Below are positions 5,977-13,979 of a DNA stretch of 14,096 nucleotides, piece after piece. The translations under genes were made by a program, and so were the position numbers. Source of the DNA: Trichloromonas sp034002365 (GTDB taxonomy: Bacteria > Desulfobacterota > Desulfuromonadia > Desulfuromonadales > Trichloromonadaceae); NCBI GenBank assembly GCA_034002365.1, contig JAVFAR010000073.1, forward strand, positions 1 to 14,096. The letters run 5' to 3'. The first letter of the stretch is position 1. Each line of letters begins with the position of its first letter. The notes under the pieces were generated by a model. The model saw only the letters and a program-made list of their open reading frames with translations. It was not told where the DNA came from and ran no database searches.

Positions 5977-7143
5977 CTATTCCGCCGCCAGCCACTCGGC
6001 GATGCGGGCGTTGACGGCTGGCCAGTCGGCGCCGAGGCGCAGGTCGAGAAAATGCCGGTAGAGGCTGTCGAAGAGTTGCAGACCCTCTTCCATGACGTGC
6101 ATCTTCTCGTAGAAGACCGCCTCCTTTTCGCTCGCGGCATCGGTGATCTGGTCCTTTTCGACCTTCACCGACGGGGTCTTGAAGGAGGCGAAGTGGAAGG
6201 TCTCCCCCTTGAGAGTCAGCTTCCACTGGTCTTCGAGCTTTTCCAGATGCACAATCGCTTCGGTGATCTGTTTGCCGCCGCTTAAGGCGGTACGCACTTC
6301 ACTGAAAGCATCCTGCGGGCCGACCACCGTGACCTTCTGCACGCCGCTTTCACTTCCCCCCTTGAGCAGCAAGCGGTCGTTGAGGTAGGCGACAAAGCCT
6401 TCCCCCCCCGCCGCCGGGCCGGGACCGTTGACGGTGTAGCGGGAGGATTCGGTGAGGGTCTGATAGAGAAGCCAGCGCAGGAAGTCCTCGCCGAGCCAGC
6501 GGTTGCCCTCGATCATCTCCAGCACCGAATCGCCGCCGGCGCGGTTTTCCGCCGCCAGGGCCGCGCATCCGCCTTCGTCGAGGAGCCCCTCGGCGCGGCC
6601 GTAGGGATGCACGGCGATCAGGCGCGACCCTTCGAAGGTCTGGCGGAACAGTCCTTCGAACATTTCCAGAACCTTAGCATTGAGACTGGCGAAGCCCAGG
6701 CGGCCCGTGCGGGTATCCCAGACCACGTCAAAGACCGCCGGCACCGGCAGGGTCTGGCTGAGCAGGGTGCCGCGCACGGCATCGCGCAACTCCTCCCGCT
6801 TCTGTTTGGGCACCCGGTTGAGCCCGGGGTGGGCGGCGAGAAACTCGGCCTCGGCCCGCTCCTGATGGGCTTTCAAGAGCGCCGAGGGGATCCGGCGCTG
6901 GTCGCGGCGCAAGGAGAAGACCAGGTAATGATCCCGGCAGAAGGCGCGGGGCTCGGAAAAATCGCTGGACTGGGGATCGTCGGCCAGGACCCAGCCGACG
7001 GAGAGCTCCTCACTGCCGCGATCGATGGGGCGGAAGGCCTTGGCCGCGAGTTGTTCGCTCGCCCAGGCGAAGAGATCGGCGGGCGGGTTTTCGAGCAGAA
7101 TCTGAAATTGGCAAAGACTGACGCTATTGGCAAGAATGCCCAT
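5977..7143 (-). CDS. rdgC: RdgC-like recombination-associated protein
   Basis: At 388 residues it is longer than E. coli RdgC (about 300). RdgC is a toroidal DNA-binding protein that limits RecA action and is needed when replication restart is impaired. The family pattern is seen in the N-terminal half: a GWV segment (50-52), a block FSLRRDQRRIPSALLKAH (76-93) that aligns with the RdgC 'ARKEEKILPSPVIKQAL' region, a basic lysine/arginine helix, a LLSQTLPVPAVFDVVWDT segment and a following FASLNAKVLE. The C-terminal half, including GEDFLRWLLYQTLTE, is more divergent. I start it at ATG 7143 with CAGGAG eight bases upstream; an upstream in-frame ATG would add 32 residues overlapping the J-domain gene. 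It lies 67 bp after the J-domain gene on the same strand and probably shares its transcript. The assignment rests on remembered family features, not an alignment. Confidence 0.75.
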   Translation of the reverse strand: MGILANSVSLCQFQILLENPPADLFAWASEQLAAKAFRPIDRGSEELSVGWVLADDPQSSDFSEPRAFCRDHYLVFSLRRDQRRIPSALLKAHQERAEAEFLAAHPGLNRVPKQKREELRDAVRGTLLSQTLPVPAVFDVVWDTRTGRLGFASLNAKVLEMFEGLFRQTFEGSRLIAVHPYGRAEGLLDEGGCAALAAENRAGGDSVLEMIEGNRWLGEDFLRWLLYQTLTESSRYTVNGPGPAAGGEGFVAYLNDRLLLKGGSESGVQKVTVVGPQDAFSEVRTALSGGKQITEAIVHLEKLEDQWKLTLKGETFHFASFKTPSVKVEKDQITDAASEKEAVFYEKMHVMEEGLQLFDSLYRHFLDLRLGADWPAVNARIAEWLAAE

Positions 7144-7210
7144 GAAAGATGCTCCTGTTTGAAATATGGGGAGTGAAACGAAGGGATGAAAAACCTGAAC
7201 GGAGGAAAGA

Positions 7211-7996
7211 TCAGCCGGCGGCGGCGCGGCGTCTTTCATTGGCGGCGGCGCCGGCTACGCGGCTGTTGTGCTGGTGACATTCGGCGGCCAGGCGTTCGGT
7301 CTGCAATTCGCTGAGCAGGCCGGTTTCGACGAAGTAGCGGCCGATTTTCTGTTGCCGGCTGCGCTGGAAGAAGAGCAGGGTTTGCACTTGGGCCTGACCG
7401 AGCAGCCCGAGGCGCACGGCCTTTTCGCCGAAACGGCCGTAACCGCCGCGATCCCGGCAGATGGTAAGGATGTCGCCTTCGCTCAGCCACTGCCAGCGCC
7501 GGGCGATGTCCCCCAGCGCCGGGCGCTGGCGGCGCTGCCAGACCAGGGCATCGATCAGCGACTGATAGGAAATCAGCCCGCGATAATAGAGATAACTGCC
7601 GAATTCCAGTCGTCGCGCGGGGACGGCCCCACGGAAGAAATGCCCCCCCGCGGGCCGCCGTGGCGGCCGTTTGGGGCGGGCCCAGGTCTGGGGCCGGGCG
7701 CCATGAAAGGCCCGGTGGGCATAGCTCCCTTGCTCTTCGTCCCGGTCTTTGATAAAGGCCTGCATCAGTTCGAAGGCTTCACGGACCTGGCGGAAAAGCT
7801 CGGACTGGCGGTGCTGGATCTCGGGAGCGTGGCCGGCGAAGAGATCGGGATGGTTCTGCTTGGCCTGTTTGCGAAATGCGGCCTTGACCCCCCGGGGCTG
7901 CAAGTAGCCGAGAAAATCGAGGGACAGATGCACTTCGGGGCCGAACAGGGTTCGGCAGGCCGAAAAGACCTCATTTTCGTGAAAACGGGGAAGCAC
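7211..7996 (-). CDS. J-domain protein with C-terminal GspE-N/MshEN-like helical repeats
   Basis: This is a 261-residue protein. A J domain at about 25-82 contains the HPD signature (49-51) within KAAFRKQAKQNHPD, so it should stimulate an Hsp70 (DnaK) ATPase. An Arg/Pro-rich linker (about 85-130) follows. Then come two related helical units, about 132-180 (FGSYLYYRGLISYQSLIDAL) and 188-240 (FGEKAVRLGLLGQAQVQTLL). Their G-x-L/V-x-x-x-G-L-I/L pattern resembles the N-terminal domain of GspE/PilB ATPases, which binds nucleotides or partners. There are no zinc-finger repeats, so it is not DnaJ itself but a specialised co-chaperone. The start is GTG at 7996; the SD is poor and an in-frame stop lies nine codons upstream, so this is the only long option. 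It precedes rdgC and faces a sigma-54 activator gene. Confidence 0.75.
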   Translation of the reverse strand: MLPRFHENEVFSACRTLFGPEVHLSLDFLGYLQPRGVKAAFRKQAKQNHPDLFAGHAPEIQHRQSELFRQVREAFELMQAFIKDRDEEQGSYAHRAFHGARPQTWARPKRPPRRPAGGHFFRGAVPARRLEFGSYLYYRGLISYQSLIDALVWQRRQRPALGDIARRWQWLSEGDILTICRDRGGYGRFGEKAVRLGLLGQAQVQTLLFFQRSRQQKIGRYFVETGLLSELQTERLAAECHQHNSRVAGAAANERRRAAAG

Positions 7997-8040
7997 GCCG
8001 GTCGGAGCCCCTTCGCGGAAAGATTAAAACACCTGGCGAA

Positions 8041-8069
8041 TTTATACACCAAGGGCCGGAAAAGCACAA
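8041..8069 (-). promoter_or_regulatory. Sigma-70-like promoter for the J-domain/rdgC transcript
   Basis: On the minus strand TTGTGC (8064-8069), 17 bases, and TATAAA (8041-8046) give a start near 8034, about 38 bases before the GTG. The -10 is 5 of 6; the -35 is 3 of 6. Confidence 0.5.
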
Positions 8070-8098
8070 GCGGCTTGCCGGGAAAGGCCGATGTCTCT

Positions 8099-8128
8099 TT
8101 GACAGATAACGGTCGATCGCTCTATAGT
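8099..8128 (+). promoter_or_regulatory. Sigma-70 promoter for the GAF/sigma-54 activator gene
   Basis: A perfect TTGACA (8099-8104), an 18-base spacer and TATAGT (8123-8128, 5 of 6) place a start near 8135, about 30 bases before the ATG at 8166. It is divergent from the J-domain promoter, about 30 bp away, so one regulator could control both. Confidence 0.65.
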
Positions 8129-8165
8129 GCCTGAGTAAAATTTCCACTCAACTTCCGAGGCCGCC

Positions 8166-10988
8166 ATGGAATCCTTCGTCGCCGCGCAACTCTCCCATCT
8201 CAAGGGCAAAATCGCCGGCTACGGCAAGGAGAACCTGGAGGACATCCTGCATGTGCTGCTCGGCGCGGTGACTCTCATCACCCGCCAGAACCGCTGCCGG
8301 GTCTACCTCGAAGATCTGACCGGCGGCATCCTCGTTTGCGCCGCCGCCAACGGTGCCCAGGCGCAGGCGGTCAAGGGCCGTTCCTTCCCCCTCAACAACA
8401 CCGACTATCTGGTGTCCCGGGTCTATATGACCCAGCAGGCGGTTCTGGTCGAGAACGTAGCGGCCCTGGCCGGACCCAACGCCCTGGAGCTTGCCGAACG
8501 TTTCGAAATCCGCGCCTGCTACCTCGTCCCCCTGATCCACCAGGGCCGTTCGGCCGGCGTTCTCAGCGTCGACAGCAGCCGGGTCGGGCGCGTCCCCGGC
8601 GAAGCCCAGCGGCGGGTGCTGCGGGAATTTCTCGATGAAGTCGTTCCCCCGATCGACCAGGCGCGCAAGTATCATCAACAGATTGTTCTGGCCCGGCGGG
8701 TCGACCAGGCGAAAAAGAAGGAAGCCGCCCTGCTGATGGTCAAGTCGGCGGTGCGCCTGATCGATAAACTGACCCTGGCCTCGGTTCTCATCCCTTCGCC
8801 CTTGGGCCTGGAATCGAAGGAGGAGGGGTTGCAGGTGCTCGCCTCCTATACCAAGGATAAAGGCGCCCGCCAACTCTACGAGGACGAAAAACTCATCAAC
8901 CTCGGCCCCGGCCAATCCCTGCTTTCCCGCTATATCGGCAGCACCGGAACGATTACCGACGACACCCTGCTTTCGCCCCTGTACATCCCCAATCTGCCGG
9001 CCGAACCCTTGCAGAAACGCTACCTGACCGAGGAAATGGGGCTGCAATCCCTCTATGTGGTCCCCCGCTACGAACCTCGCAGCCGACGGGTCATCTGCCT
9101 GGTCAACTACTATACGCGGGGCGCCTATCACTTCAGCGATTTCGAAAAAGGGCTGATGGAAGCCCATGCCGAAATGGCCGAGCGAGTCATTCAGGAAATC
9201 GGCGTCGAGCACATGGAAATCCAGGTGCTTTCCGAGATCAACGACCTGCTCCAGGAAAAATTCGAGGGAGTGCAGCCCTTTCTCAACCGGGCGCTGTCCA
9301 AGGCCACCGAACTGATCGGCGCCGACACCGGCAGCATCGCCCTGGTGCGCGAGGAGGAGGGAATCCGCTGGCTGGTCGTCGAGGAAGCGGACGGCCGCCT
9401 GGTCGGGGCCAAGAGCAAGGAATGGCTGAAGAAGGACATCCCGCCGATCCGTGTCGGCGGCGAGAAGTTGCCCCCCGAGGAGCGCAGTCTGACCGGCTAT
9501 GTCGCCTCCACCGGGCGGCCCCACGTCATCGCCGATACCGAGGAGGAGAAGCGCAAGAAGGGGCTCTACCGGGAGATCACCGGGGTCATCAAGAGCGAAA
9601 TCGCCGTGCCGGTGCTTTACGACGATCAGGTCATCGCCGTCATCTGTCTCGACAGCCTGCGCCCCCATTACTTCACCGACGAACACAAACGCATCCTGAT
9701 GATCATCGAGCGGCTGATCGCTCCTTTTCTCTACGATCTGCAACGGATCGAGAAACTCACCGGCGAAGTCATCAACCTGCGCCGGGATGTCGGCTACAAA
9801 GACCCGAAGATTTCCTCCTACAAACTCGGGAACATCATCGGCAACTCGGCCAAGACCTCGGAGTTGGTCGACTTCATCCAGCGCATCACCCCGCCCCTCT
9901 TCAACCGCATCTCCAAGTGGACGGTGCGCGATCTGCAGGAGGCCTCCCTCGGCCTGCCGTCGATTCTCATCACCGGCGACACCGGCAGCGGCAAGGAGTT
10001 TCTCTTCAACAACATCTTCTCCCGCTTGCGGGAGATGTACCGGATCGAGATCGACCCGCGCGGCGAGCTGCCGGTGAAAAAGACCAACATCGCCGCCTAC
10101 AGCGGCGACCTCACCTATTCGGAACTCTTCGGCCACAAGCGCGGCGCCTTCACCGGCGCCCACACCGACCGCAAGGGGATTCTCGAAGAGGCCCACGGCG
10201 GCGTCGTTTTTCTCGACGAAATCGGCGACGCCGACCCCAAGACCCAGGTGCAGCTGCTGCGCTTTCTCGACAACGGCGGCTTCGTCCGCCTCGGCGAAAA
10301 CGTCACCCGGTTTTCCCGGGTGCTGCTCATCGCCGCCACCAACAAGAATCTCAAGCAGCTCATCGAGTCCGGCCATTTCCGCGAGGATCTTTTCCATCGC
10401 CTTTCCGAGCTGACCATCGAGGTTCCCTCCCTCAACCAGCGCCGCGAGGACATTCCCGACCTGGCCACCCACTTTCTCGGCAAGCTCTACCAGGTTTACC
10501 GCAAAGGGGAGGAGCGCGAAGAGGATGCCCCGGTGCTGACCCGCGGCGCCCGGCAGCTCCTCTCCCAGCATCATTACACCGGCAATGTGCGCGAGCTGCG
10601 CAGCATCCTGCTGCGCGCCCTCTTTTTCCGGAAAAAACGGGTGCTTTCCGAGGAAGACATGCGCCGGGCGATCGGCGAACCGGACCGGCCGAAAGGGACG
10701 GTGGCGATGGAAAAGCTCACCACAGAGGTCGCCGGGGAGATTTTTTCGGATCTGCGCAAGGGGGAGGGGGATTTCTGGGAGCGGGTCTACGAGCCTTTTT
10801 CCGAGAGCCGCATTTCCCGGGATGTGGTGGCGGCGGTCATCGAACTGGCCCGTCGGGAAGGGGCGACCAGCATGCCGAAGATCGCCGTCATGCTTCAGGC
10901 CTGCGACCCCCGCGCCAAGGACGCGGAAAGCCGCAAGACCTTTTTCCGTTTCAAGAATTTTCTCTACAAGACGATCCGCATCGCCTAG
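8166..10988 (+). CDS. Three-GAF sigma-54-dependent transcriptional activator (AAA+ bEBP)
   Basis: This is a 940-residue enhancer-binding protein. Three GAF-like sensory domains (about 20-165, 185-345, 355-525) replace the usual receiver. The AAA+ motor (about 555-820) has Walker A GDTGSGK (604-610), an intact sigma-54 contact loop GAFTGA (660-665), Walker B GVVFLDE (679-685), FREDLFHRL with arginine-finger candidates R739/R745, and the sensor-2 region YTGNVREL (804-811; usually WPGNVREL). The C-terminus has SMPKIAVML, then about ten extra residues, then SRKTFFRFKNFL. This looks like a Fis-type helix-turn-helix with an insertion in its turn. The ATG at 8166 has GAGG five bases upstream. The ligand of the GAF domains and the target promoter are unknown. 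It is divergent from the J-domain/rdgC pair, and its stop overlaps the stop of the convergent M16 gene. Confidence 0.92.
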   Translation: MESFVAAQLSHLKGKIAGYGKENLEDILHVLLGAVTLITRQNRCRVYLEDLTGGILVCAAANGAQAQAVKGRSFPLNNTDYLVSRVYMTQQAVLVENVAALAGPNALELAERFEIRACYLVPLIHQGRSAGVLSVDSSRVGRVPGEAQRRVLREFLDEVVPPIDQARKYHQQIVLARRVDQAKKKEAALLMVKSAVRLIDKLTLASVLIPSPLGLESKEEGLQVLASYTKDKGARQLYEDEKLINLGPGQSLLSRYIGSTGTITDDTLLSPLYIPNLPAEPLQKRYLTEEMGLQSLYVVPRYEPRSRRVICLVNYYTRGAYHFSDFEKGLMEAHAEMAERVIQEIGVEHMEIQVLSEINDLLQEKFEGVQPFLNRALSKATELIGADTGSIALVREEEGIRWLVVEEADGRLVGAKSKEWLKKDIPPIRVGGEKLPPEERSLTGYVASTGRPHVIADTEEEKRKKGLYREITGVIKSEIAVPVLYDDQVIAVICLDSLRPHYFTDEHKRILMIIERLIAPFLYDLQRIEKLTGEVINLRRDVGYKDPKISSYKLGNIIGNSAKTSELVDFIQRITPPLFNRISKWTVRDLQEASLGLPSILITGDTGSGKEFLFNNIFSRLREMYRIEIDPRGELPVKKTNIAAYSGDLTYSELFGHKRGAFTGAHTDRKGILEEAHGGVVFLDEIGDADPKTQVQLLRFLDNGGFVRLGENVTRFSRVLLIAATNKNLKQLIESGHFREDLFHRLSELTIEVPSLNQRREDIPDLATHFLGKLYQVYRKGEEREEDAPVLTRGARQLLSQHHYTGNVRELRSILLRALFFRKKRVLSEEDMRRAIGEPDRPKGTVAMEKLTTEVAGEIFSDLRKGEGDFWERVYEPFSESRISRDVVAAVIELARREGATSMPKIAVMLQACDPRAKDAESRKTFFRFKNFLYKTIRIA

Positions 10989-12283
10989 TCTTCCGTCAGG
11001 GGGGAATAGGCGGCAAGGACCTTGTTCACCGCGCGCCGGTGCGCTTCCTTCCAGGGGCCGGCGACGGCGAGCTTGAGATTGCCCGGGGCGAAGACCGACC
11101 GGGCCGCCTGCCGGATCGCCTCGGCCGTCACCGCCATGACCTCGCGCCGGTCGTCTTCGACGGTGCGCAGATAGCCGGCCAGTTCCCCCCAGCCATAGCG
11201 GGAAAGCATCGACTCGGTATGGTCCTGGCTGAACTCCAGGTCGAAGAGATAGGCCCGCAACACCCCCTGCAGTTCCTCCTCCGGCACCGGTTCGCGACAG
11301 AGCCGCGCCACCACCCCAAGCACTTCCGTCACCGCCCGCTCGAGATTTTTCGGCGCCACCGCCAGATCGATGGTAAAGGAGCCGCAGTCGGCGAGCATCG
11401 ACAGCCCCGCCTCCACATGGTAGGTCAGGCCGAGCTGTTCGCGCAGCCGCAGCATCAGGCGCGAGGCGCCCCCCCAGGAAAGAACCCAGCGCAGCACCCG
11501 CAGCGGCACGGTATCGGCATGCCCCCGGCCCGGGGCGCGAAAGGCCAGCTGCAGCAGAATCTGCGAATCCGAATCCTTGGCCCAGGCCACCTCCGGCCCA
11601 TGGGCTCCGCGGTGCGCCGGGCTCTGCCGTTCGGGACCGCCGCTGCCCTGCCAGTGGCCAAAGGCCGCGGTCACGGCCTGCAGCGCCGCTTCGCGGCGAA
11701 CATTGCCGGCGACCACCACCACCGCGTTGACCGGGGTGTAATAGCGGCCGTGGTGGGCGCGCAGGTCGTTCTCGCGGATCGCCTTGATCGAGGCGGTGCT
11801 GCCGATGGTCGGCAGGCTCAGGGGATGATCGGGCCAGAGCAGACCGGCGGTGAGGTTGTCGGGGCTGACATCCTCCCCCCGCTCGTTGAGATCGTCCAAG
11901 GCCTCTTCGAGGATGATGCGCCGCTCCAGTTCGACATCGGCGAAGAGCGGCCGGGTCAGCAGCGATGCGAAGAGGCGCGCCGCCTCATCCAGATGCTGGG
12001 GGTGGAAGCGGCTGTGGTAGCAGGTGCTTTCCACATCGGTGGCGGCGTTCACCGCGCCGCCGATGGCTTCGAAGGCCCGCTCCAGAACGAAGGTGCTGGG
12101 GAAATCGAGGCTGCCGCGAAAGAGGATATGTTCGAGGAAATGGGAGATGCCCGCCAGGCCGGCGGACTCGTCCCGGCCGCCGACCTGGACGTAGCAGGCC
12201 ATCTCCGCGCAGTGCAGGTGGGGCATTTCAACGGTGACCAGGCGCAGGCCGTTGGCCAGCCGGTCGCGGAAATATTCTCGCAT
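10985..12283 (-). CDS. M16-family zinc peptidase (MPP-beta/PqqL-like)
   Basis: This 432-residue metalloprotease has the inverted zinc motif HxxEH as HFLEH (H48, E51, H52). A third ligand glutamate lies about 75 residues on, in IILEEALDD (E126 or E127). Conserved flanks such as VGGRDE, GISHFLEH and YYTPVNAVVVVAGN are clear, and the C-terminal inactive-type lobe with SRLMLRLREQLGLTYHVEA is present. So it is a complete single-unit M16B protein like mitochondrial processing peptidase beta or bacterial YmxG. No signal peptide is seen, so it is probably cytosolic. I use the ATG at 12283; the frame is open 94 codons further up, but that part overlaps hemB and is an arginine/histidine-rich shadow. 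The SD is weak (AAGGA, about 14 bases off). It follows hemB after 23 bases, and its stop shares the CTAG at 10985-10988 with the convergent bEBP gene. Confidence 0.92.
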   Translation of the reverse strand: MREYFRDRLANGLRLVTVEMPHLHCAEMACYVQVGGRDESAGLAGISHFLEHILFRGSLDFPSTFVLERAFEAIGGAVNAATDVESTCYHSRFHPQHLDEAARLFASLLTRPLFADVELERRIILEEALDDLNERGEDVSPDNLTAGLLWPDHPLSLPTIGSTASIKAIRENDLRAHHGRYYTPVNAVVVVAGNVRREAALQAVTAAFGHWQGSGGPERQSPAHRGAHGPEVAWAKDSDSQILLQLAFRAPGRGHADTVPLRVLRWVLSWGGASRLMLRLREQLGLTYHVEAGLSMLADCGSFTIDLAVAPKNLERAVTEVLGVVARLCREPVPEEELQGVLRAYLFDLEFSQDHTESMLSRYGWGELAGYLRTVEDDRREVMAVTAEAIRQAARSVFAPGNLKLAVAGPWKEAHRRAVNKVLAAYSPLTED

Positions 12284-12306
12284 GAGCCGGGACGTGTTCC
12301 TTCGGC

Positions 12307-13284
12307 CTAGCGGCCGAGAAGCAGGCGGGCTGCTTCCTTGGCGTGATAGGTGATGATGATGTCGGCTCCGGCCCGTTTCATGCCGAGCAAAGTCTCCATG
12401 ACGATGCGGTCGTTGTCGACCCAGCCGTTGGCGGCGGCGGCCTTGATCATTGAATATTCGCCGGAAACGTTGTAGGCCGCCAGGGGCAGGTCGAAGCGCT
12501 CCTTGATGTCCCGGAGGATGTCGAGGTAGGCCAGGGCCGGCTTGACCATGAGAAAATCGGCGCACTCCTGCACGTCGAGGGCCGCCTCGCGAATCGCTTC
12601 GCGGCGGTTGGCCGGGTCCATCTGATAGGAGCGGCGGTCGCCGAACTGGGGGGTCGAATCGGCGGCGTCGCGAAAGGGGCCGTAGTAGGCACTGGCGTAT
12701 TTCACCGCATAGCTCATGATCGGGATCTGCTCGAAACCGTTGCCGTCGAGGATCTCGCGGATCGCCGCCACCCGGCCGTCCATCATGTCCGAAGGGGCGA
12801 CGATGTCGGCCCCGGCGCGGACATGGGAGAGAGCCTCGGCGGCGAGCAGCCGGAGGGTCTCGTCGTTGTCCACGTCACCGTCCTTGATCACCCCGCAATG
12901 GCCGTGGTCGGTGTATTCACACATGCAGACGTCGGTGATGACGGTGAGCTTCGGCACCGCCTTCTTGATTGCCCGGATCGTCTCCTGGATGATCCCGGTC
13001 TCCGAGTAGGCATCCTGCCCCAAAGCATCCTTGGTTTCGGGAAGGCCGAAGAGGATCACCGCCGGAATGCCCAGTTCATAGACCTCCTTGGCTTCGGCGA
13101 CAATGTGCTCGATCGACTGCTGATAGATCCCCGGCATCGACGGAATCTCTTTCTTGATCCCGGTGCCGAAGGCGGAAAACATGGGATAGATCAGATCGTC
13201 GACGCGCAGATGGGTTTCCCGCACCATGCGGCGGATATTGTCGTTACGGCGCAGACGGCGGGCGCGGTATTCGGGGAAGAACAT
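12307..13284 (-). CDS. hemB: Porphobilinogen synthase (delta-aminolevulinate dehydratase)
   Basis: This enzyme of 325 residues, the normal length, condenses two 5-aminolevulinate molecules to porphobilinogen in the common tetrapyrrole pathway, in the cytosol. The Schiff-base lysines are K195 (in SYAVKYASAYYGPFR) and K248 (in FLMVKPALAYLD). A cysteine cluster, DVCMCEYTDHGHCG with C120, C122 and C130, marks the zinc-dependent type rather than the Mg-only type. The segment SGEYSM near 274-279 is also conserved. The start is ATG 13284 (MFFPEYRARR) with AAGGAG seven bases upstream; an upstream ATG giving 48 more residues has no family support. An M16 protease gene follows closely and is probably co-transcribed. 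It supplies precursor for haem, sirohaem and cobalamin. Confidence 0.98.
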   Translation of the reverse strand: MFFPEYRARRLRRNDNIRRMVRETHLRVDDLIYPMFSAFGTGIKKEIPSMPGIYQQSIEHIVAEAKEVYELGIPAVILFGLPETKDALGQDAYSETGIIQETIRAIKKAVPKLTVITDVCMCEYTDHGHCGVIKDGDVDNDETLRLLAAEALSHVRAGADIVAPSDMMDGRVAAIREILDGNGFEQIPIMSYAVKYASAYYGPFRDAADSTPQFGDRRSYQMDPANRREAIREAALDVQECADFLMVKPALAYLDILRDIKERFDLPLAAYNVSGEYSMIKAAAANGWVDNDRIVMETLLGMKRAGADIIITYHAKEAARLLLGR

Positions 13285-13359
13285 GGCGAATCTCCTTTTC
13301 GGGGTCAAACCACAAACAGGGATACTGGGTAAAATTTTGCGAGGCATGACGGCGGCGGC

Positions 13360-13368
13360 AGAATAGCA
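13360..13368 (-). promoter_or_regulatory. Possible extended -10 promoter for hemB
   Basis: On the minus strand TGC directly precedes TATTCT (13360-13365), an extended -10 without a clear -35. The start would be near 13353, about 69 bases before hemB. The 115-bp gap after the toxin gene shows no terminator, so read-through from the toxin-antitoxin promoter is also possible. Confidence 0.35.
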
Positions 13369-13399
13369 CAAATCGCCTGAGTATAAAAAATTTCTCCGT

Positions 13400-13705
13400 T
13401 CATTCACCGGTTTCGAAGAGCCGGGCACCGCGGATCACCCGCAGAATGATCACCCGCTCCTCTCCCAGGCGAAAGATGGTCCGGCAGGGACCGTAGAGCA
13501 GATGCCGCAGACCGGTTCCGAGATAGGCATTTTCGGGAATGCGCGGGCAACGCTCGGGAAACCGTTCCAAATGGGAAATCTGCTCCTCCAGCGCGGCGAT
13601 GAAGGCTGTGGCCGCGAGGGGGTCGTCCTGGGCGATATAGTCCCACAGATCGGCGATATCCGCCTCGGCGCTGGGGGTGATTTCGACCTTAAAGGTCGCG
13701 GTCAC
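13400..13705 (-). CDS. ParE/RelE-superfamily toxin
   Basis: This is a 101-residue toxin of the ParE branch. The fold marks are the N-terminal strand FKVEITPSAEADIADLWDYI, a helical hairpin LEEQISHLERFP, the strand GLRHLLYGPCRTIFRL, and the C-terminal VIILRVIRGARLF. ParE toxins poison DNA gyrase, whereas RelE relatives cut mRNA; the sequence favours ParE, but the target cannot be assigned from it. The start is GTG at 13705, which lies 17 bases inside the antitoxin gene, so the toxin is read after and coupled to the antitoxin. Only a weak GAG stands upstream, fitting low toxin output. The gene sits 115 bp before hemB on the same strand. Confidence 0.88.
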   Translation of the reverse strand: MTATFKVEITPSAEADIADLWDYIAQDDPLAATAFIAALEEQISHLERFPERCPRIPENAYLGTGLRHLLYGPCRTIFRLGEERVIILRVIRGARLFETGE

Positions 13706-13967
13706 GTTTGAACTCGGTGAAGAAATCGCGGGCCGGCCGGGACCGCCCCGCCGCCGCTTCCGCCTCGGCCGGCGCCAGCAGGCGCGCCAGGTTGGCCGAT
13801 TTCAGCAGGGTTTCGTAGGTTTTGACCTCCAGCAATACGGCGTCGGCGCGGCCGTTGACGGTCAAAACCACCGGCCGCCCGGTGCGATGCAACTGGTCAA
13901 CGATTTCACGGGTCCGGCGTTTGAGATCGGTGACGGAATGGATGTCCTCACTCAGGCTGATGGGCAT
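13689..13967 (-). CDS. Phd/YefM-family antitoxin
   Basis: This is a 92-residue antitoxin. The N-terminal DNA-binding half shows the Phd/YefM pattern: SVTDLKRRTREIVDQL, then a GRPVVLTVNGRADAVLLE strand pair and KTYETLL. The C-terminal tail (RSRPARDFFTEFKRDRDL) is charged and would wrap the toxin. The ATG at 13967 has GGAG six bases upstream. The gene overlaps the toxin by 17 bases. A 22-bp palindrome 12 bases before the start is the expected self-repression operator. Note that the partner is ParE-like while the antitoxin is Phd-like, a common mixed pairing. Confidence 0.9.
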   Translation of the reverse strand: MPISLSEDIHSVTDLKRRTREIVDQLHRTGRPVVLTVNGRADAVLLEVKTYETLLKSANLARLLAPAEAEAAAGRSRPARDFFTEFKRDRDL

Positions 13968-13979
13968 GTCGTTCTCCGT

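Noticed and set aside
8053..8080. Sigma-54-type -24/-12 promoter for the J-domain gene
   Set aside because: The minus strand reads CGGCAAGCCGCTTGT, which keeps GGCA and TTG at the right spacing but has GT instead of the needed GC at -12. Too weak to call.
8148..10574. 808-codon open frame on the minus strand
   Set aside because: It lies antisense to the well-supported sigma-54 activator gene; its glycine/valine/aspartate-rich translation has no family motif. Long antisense frames are expected in GC-rich coding DNA.
9422..12310. 962-codon plus-strand frame spanning the activator and the M16 gene
   Set aside because: The translation is arginine/proline/histidine-rich without motifs, crosses a clear convergent gene junction and is out of frame with both proven genes.
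12284..12565. 94-residue N-terminal extension of the M16 protease
   Set aside because: It overlaps hemB and is a low-complexity arginine/histidine-rich shadow; M16 homology begins at the ATG at 12283.
13285..13428. 48-residue N-terminal extension of HemB
   Set aside because: HemB family homology begins at MFFPEYRARR, with a good SD there; the extension covers the intergenic promoter region.
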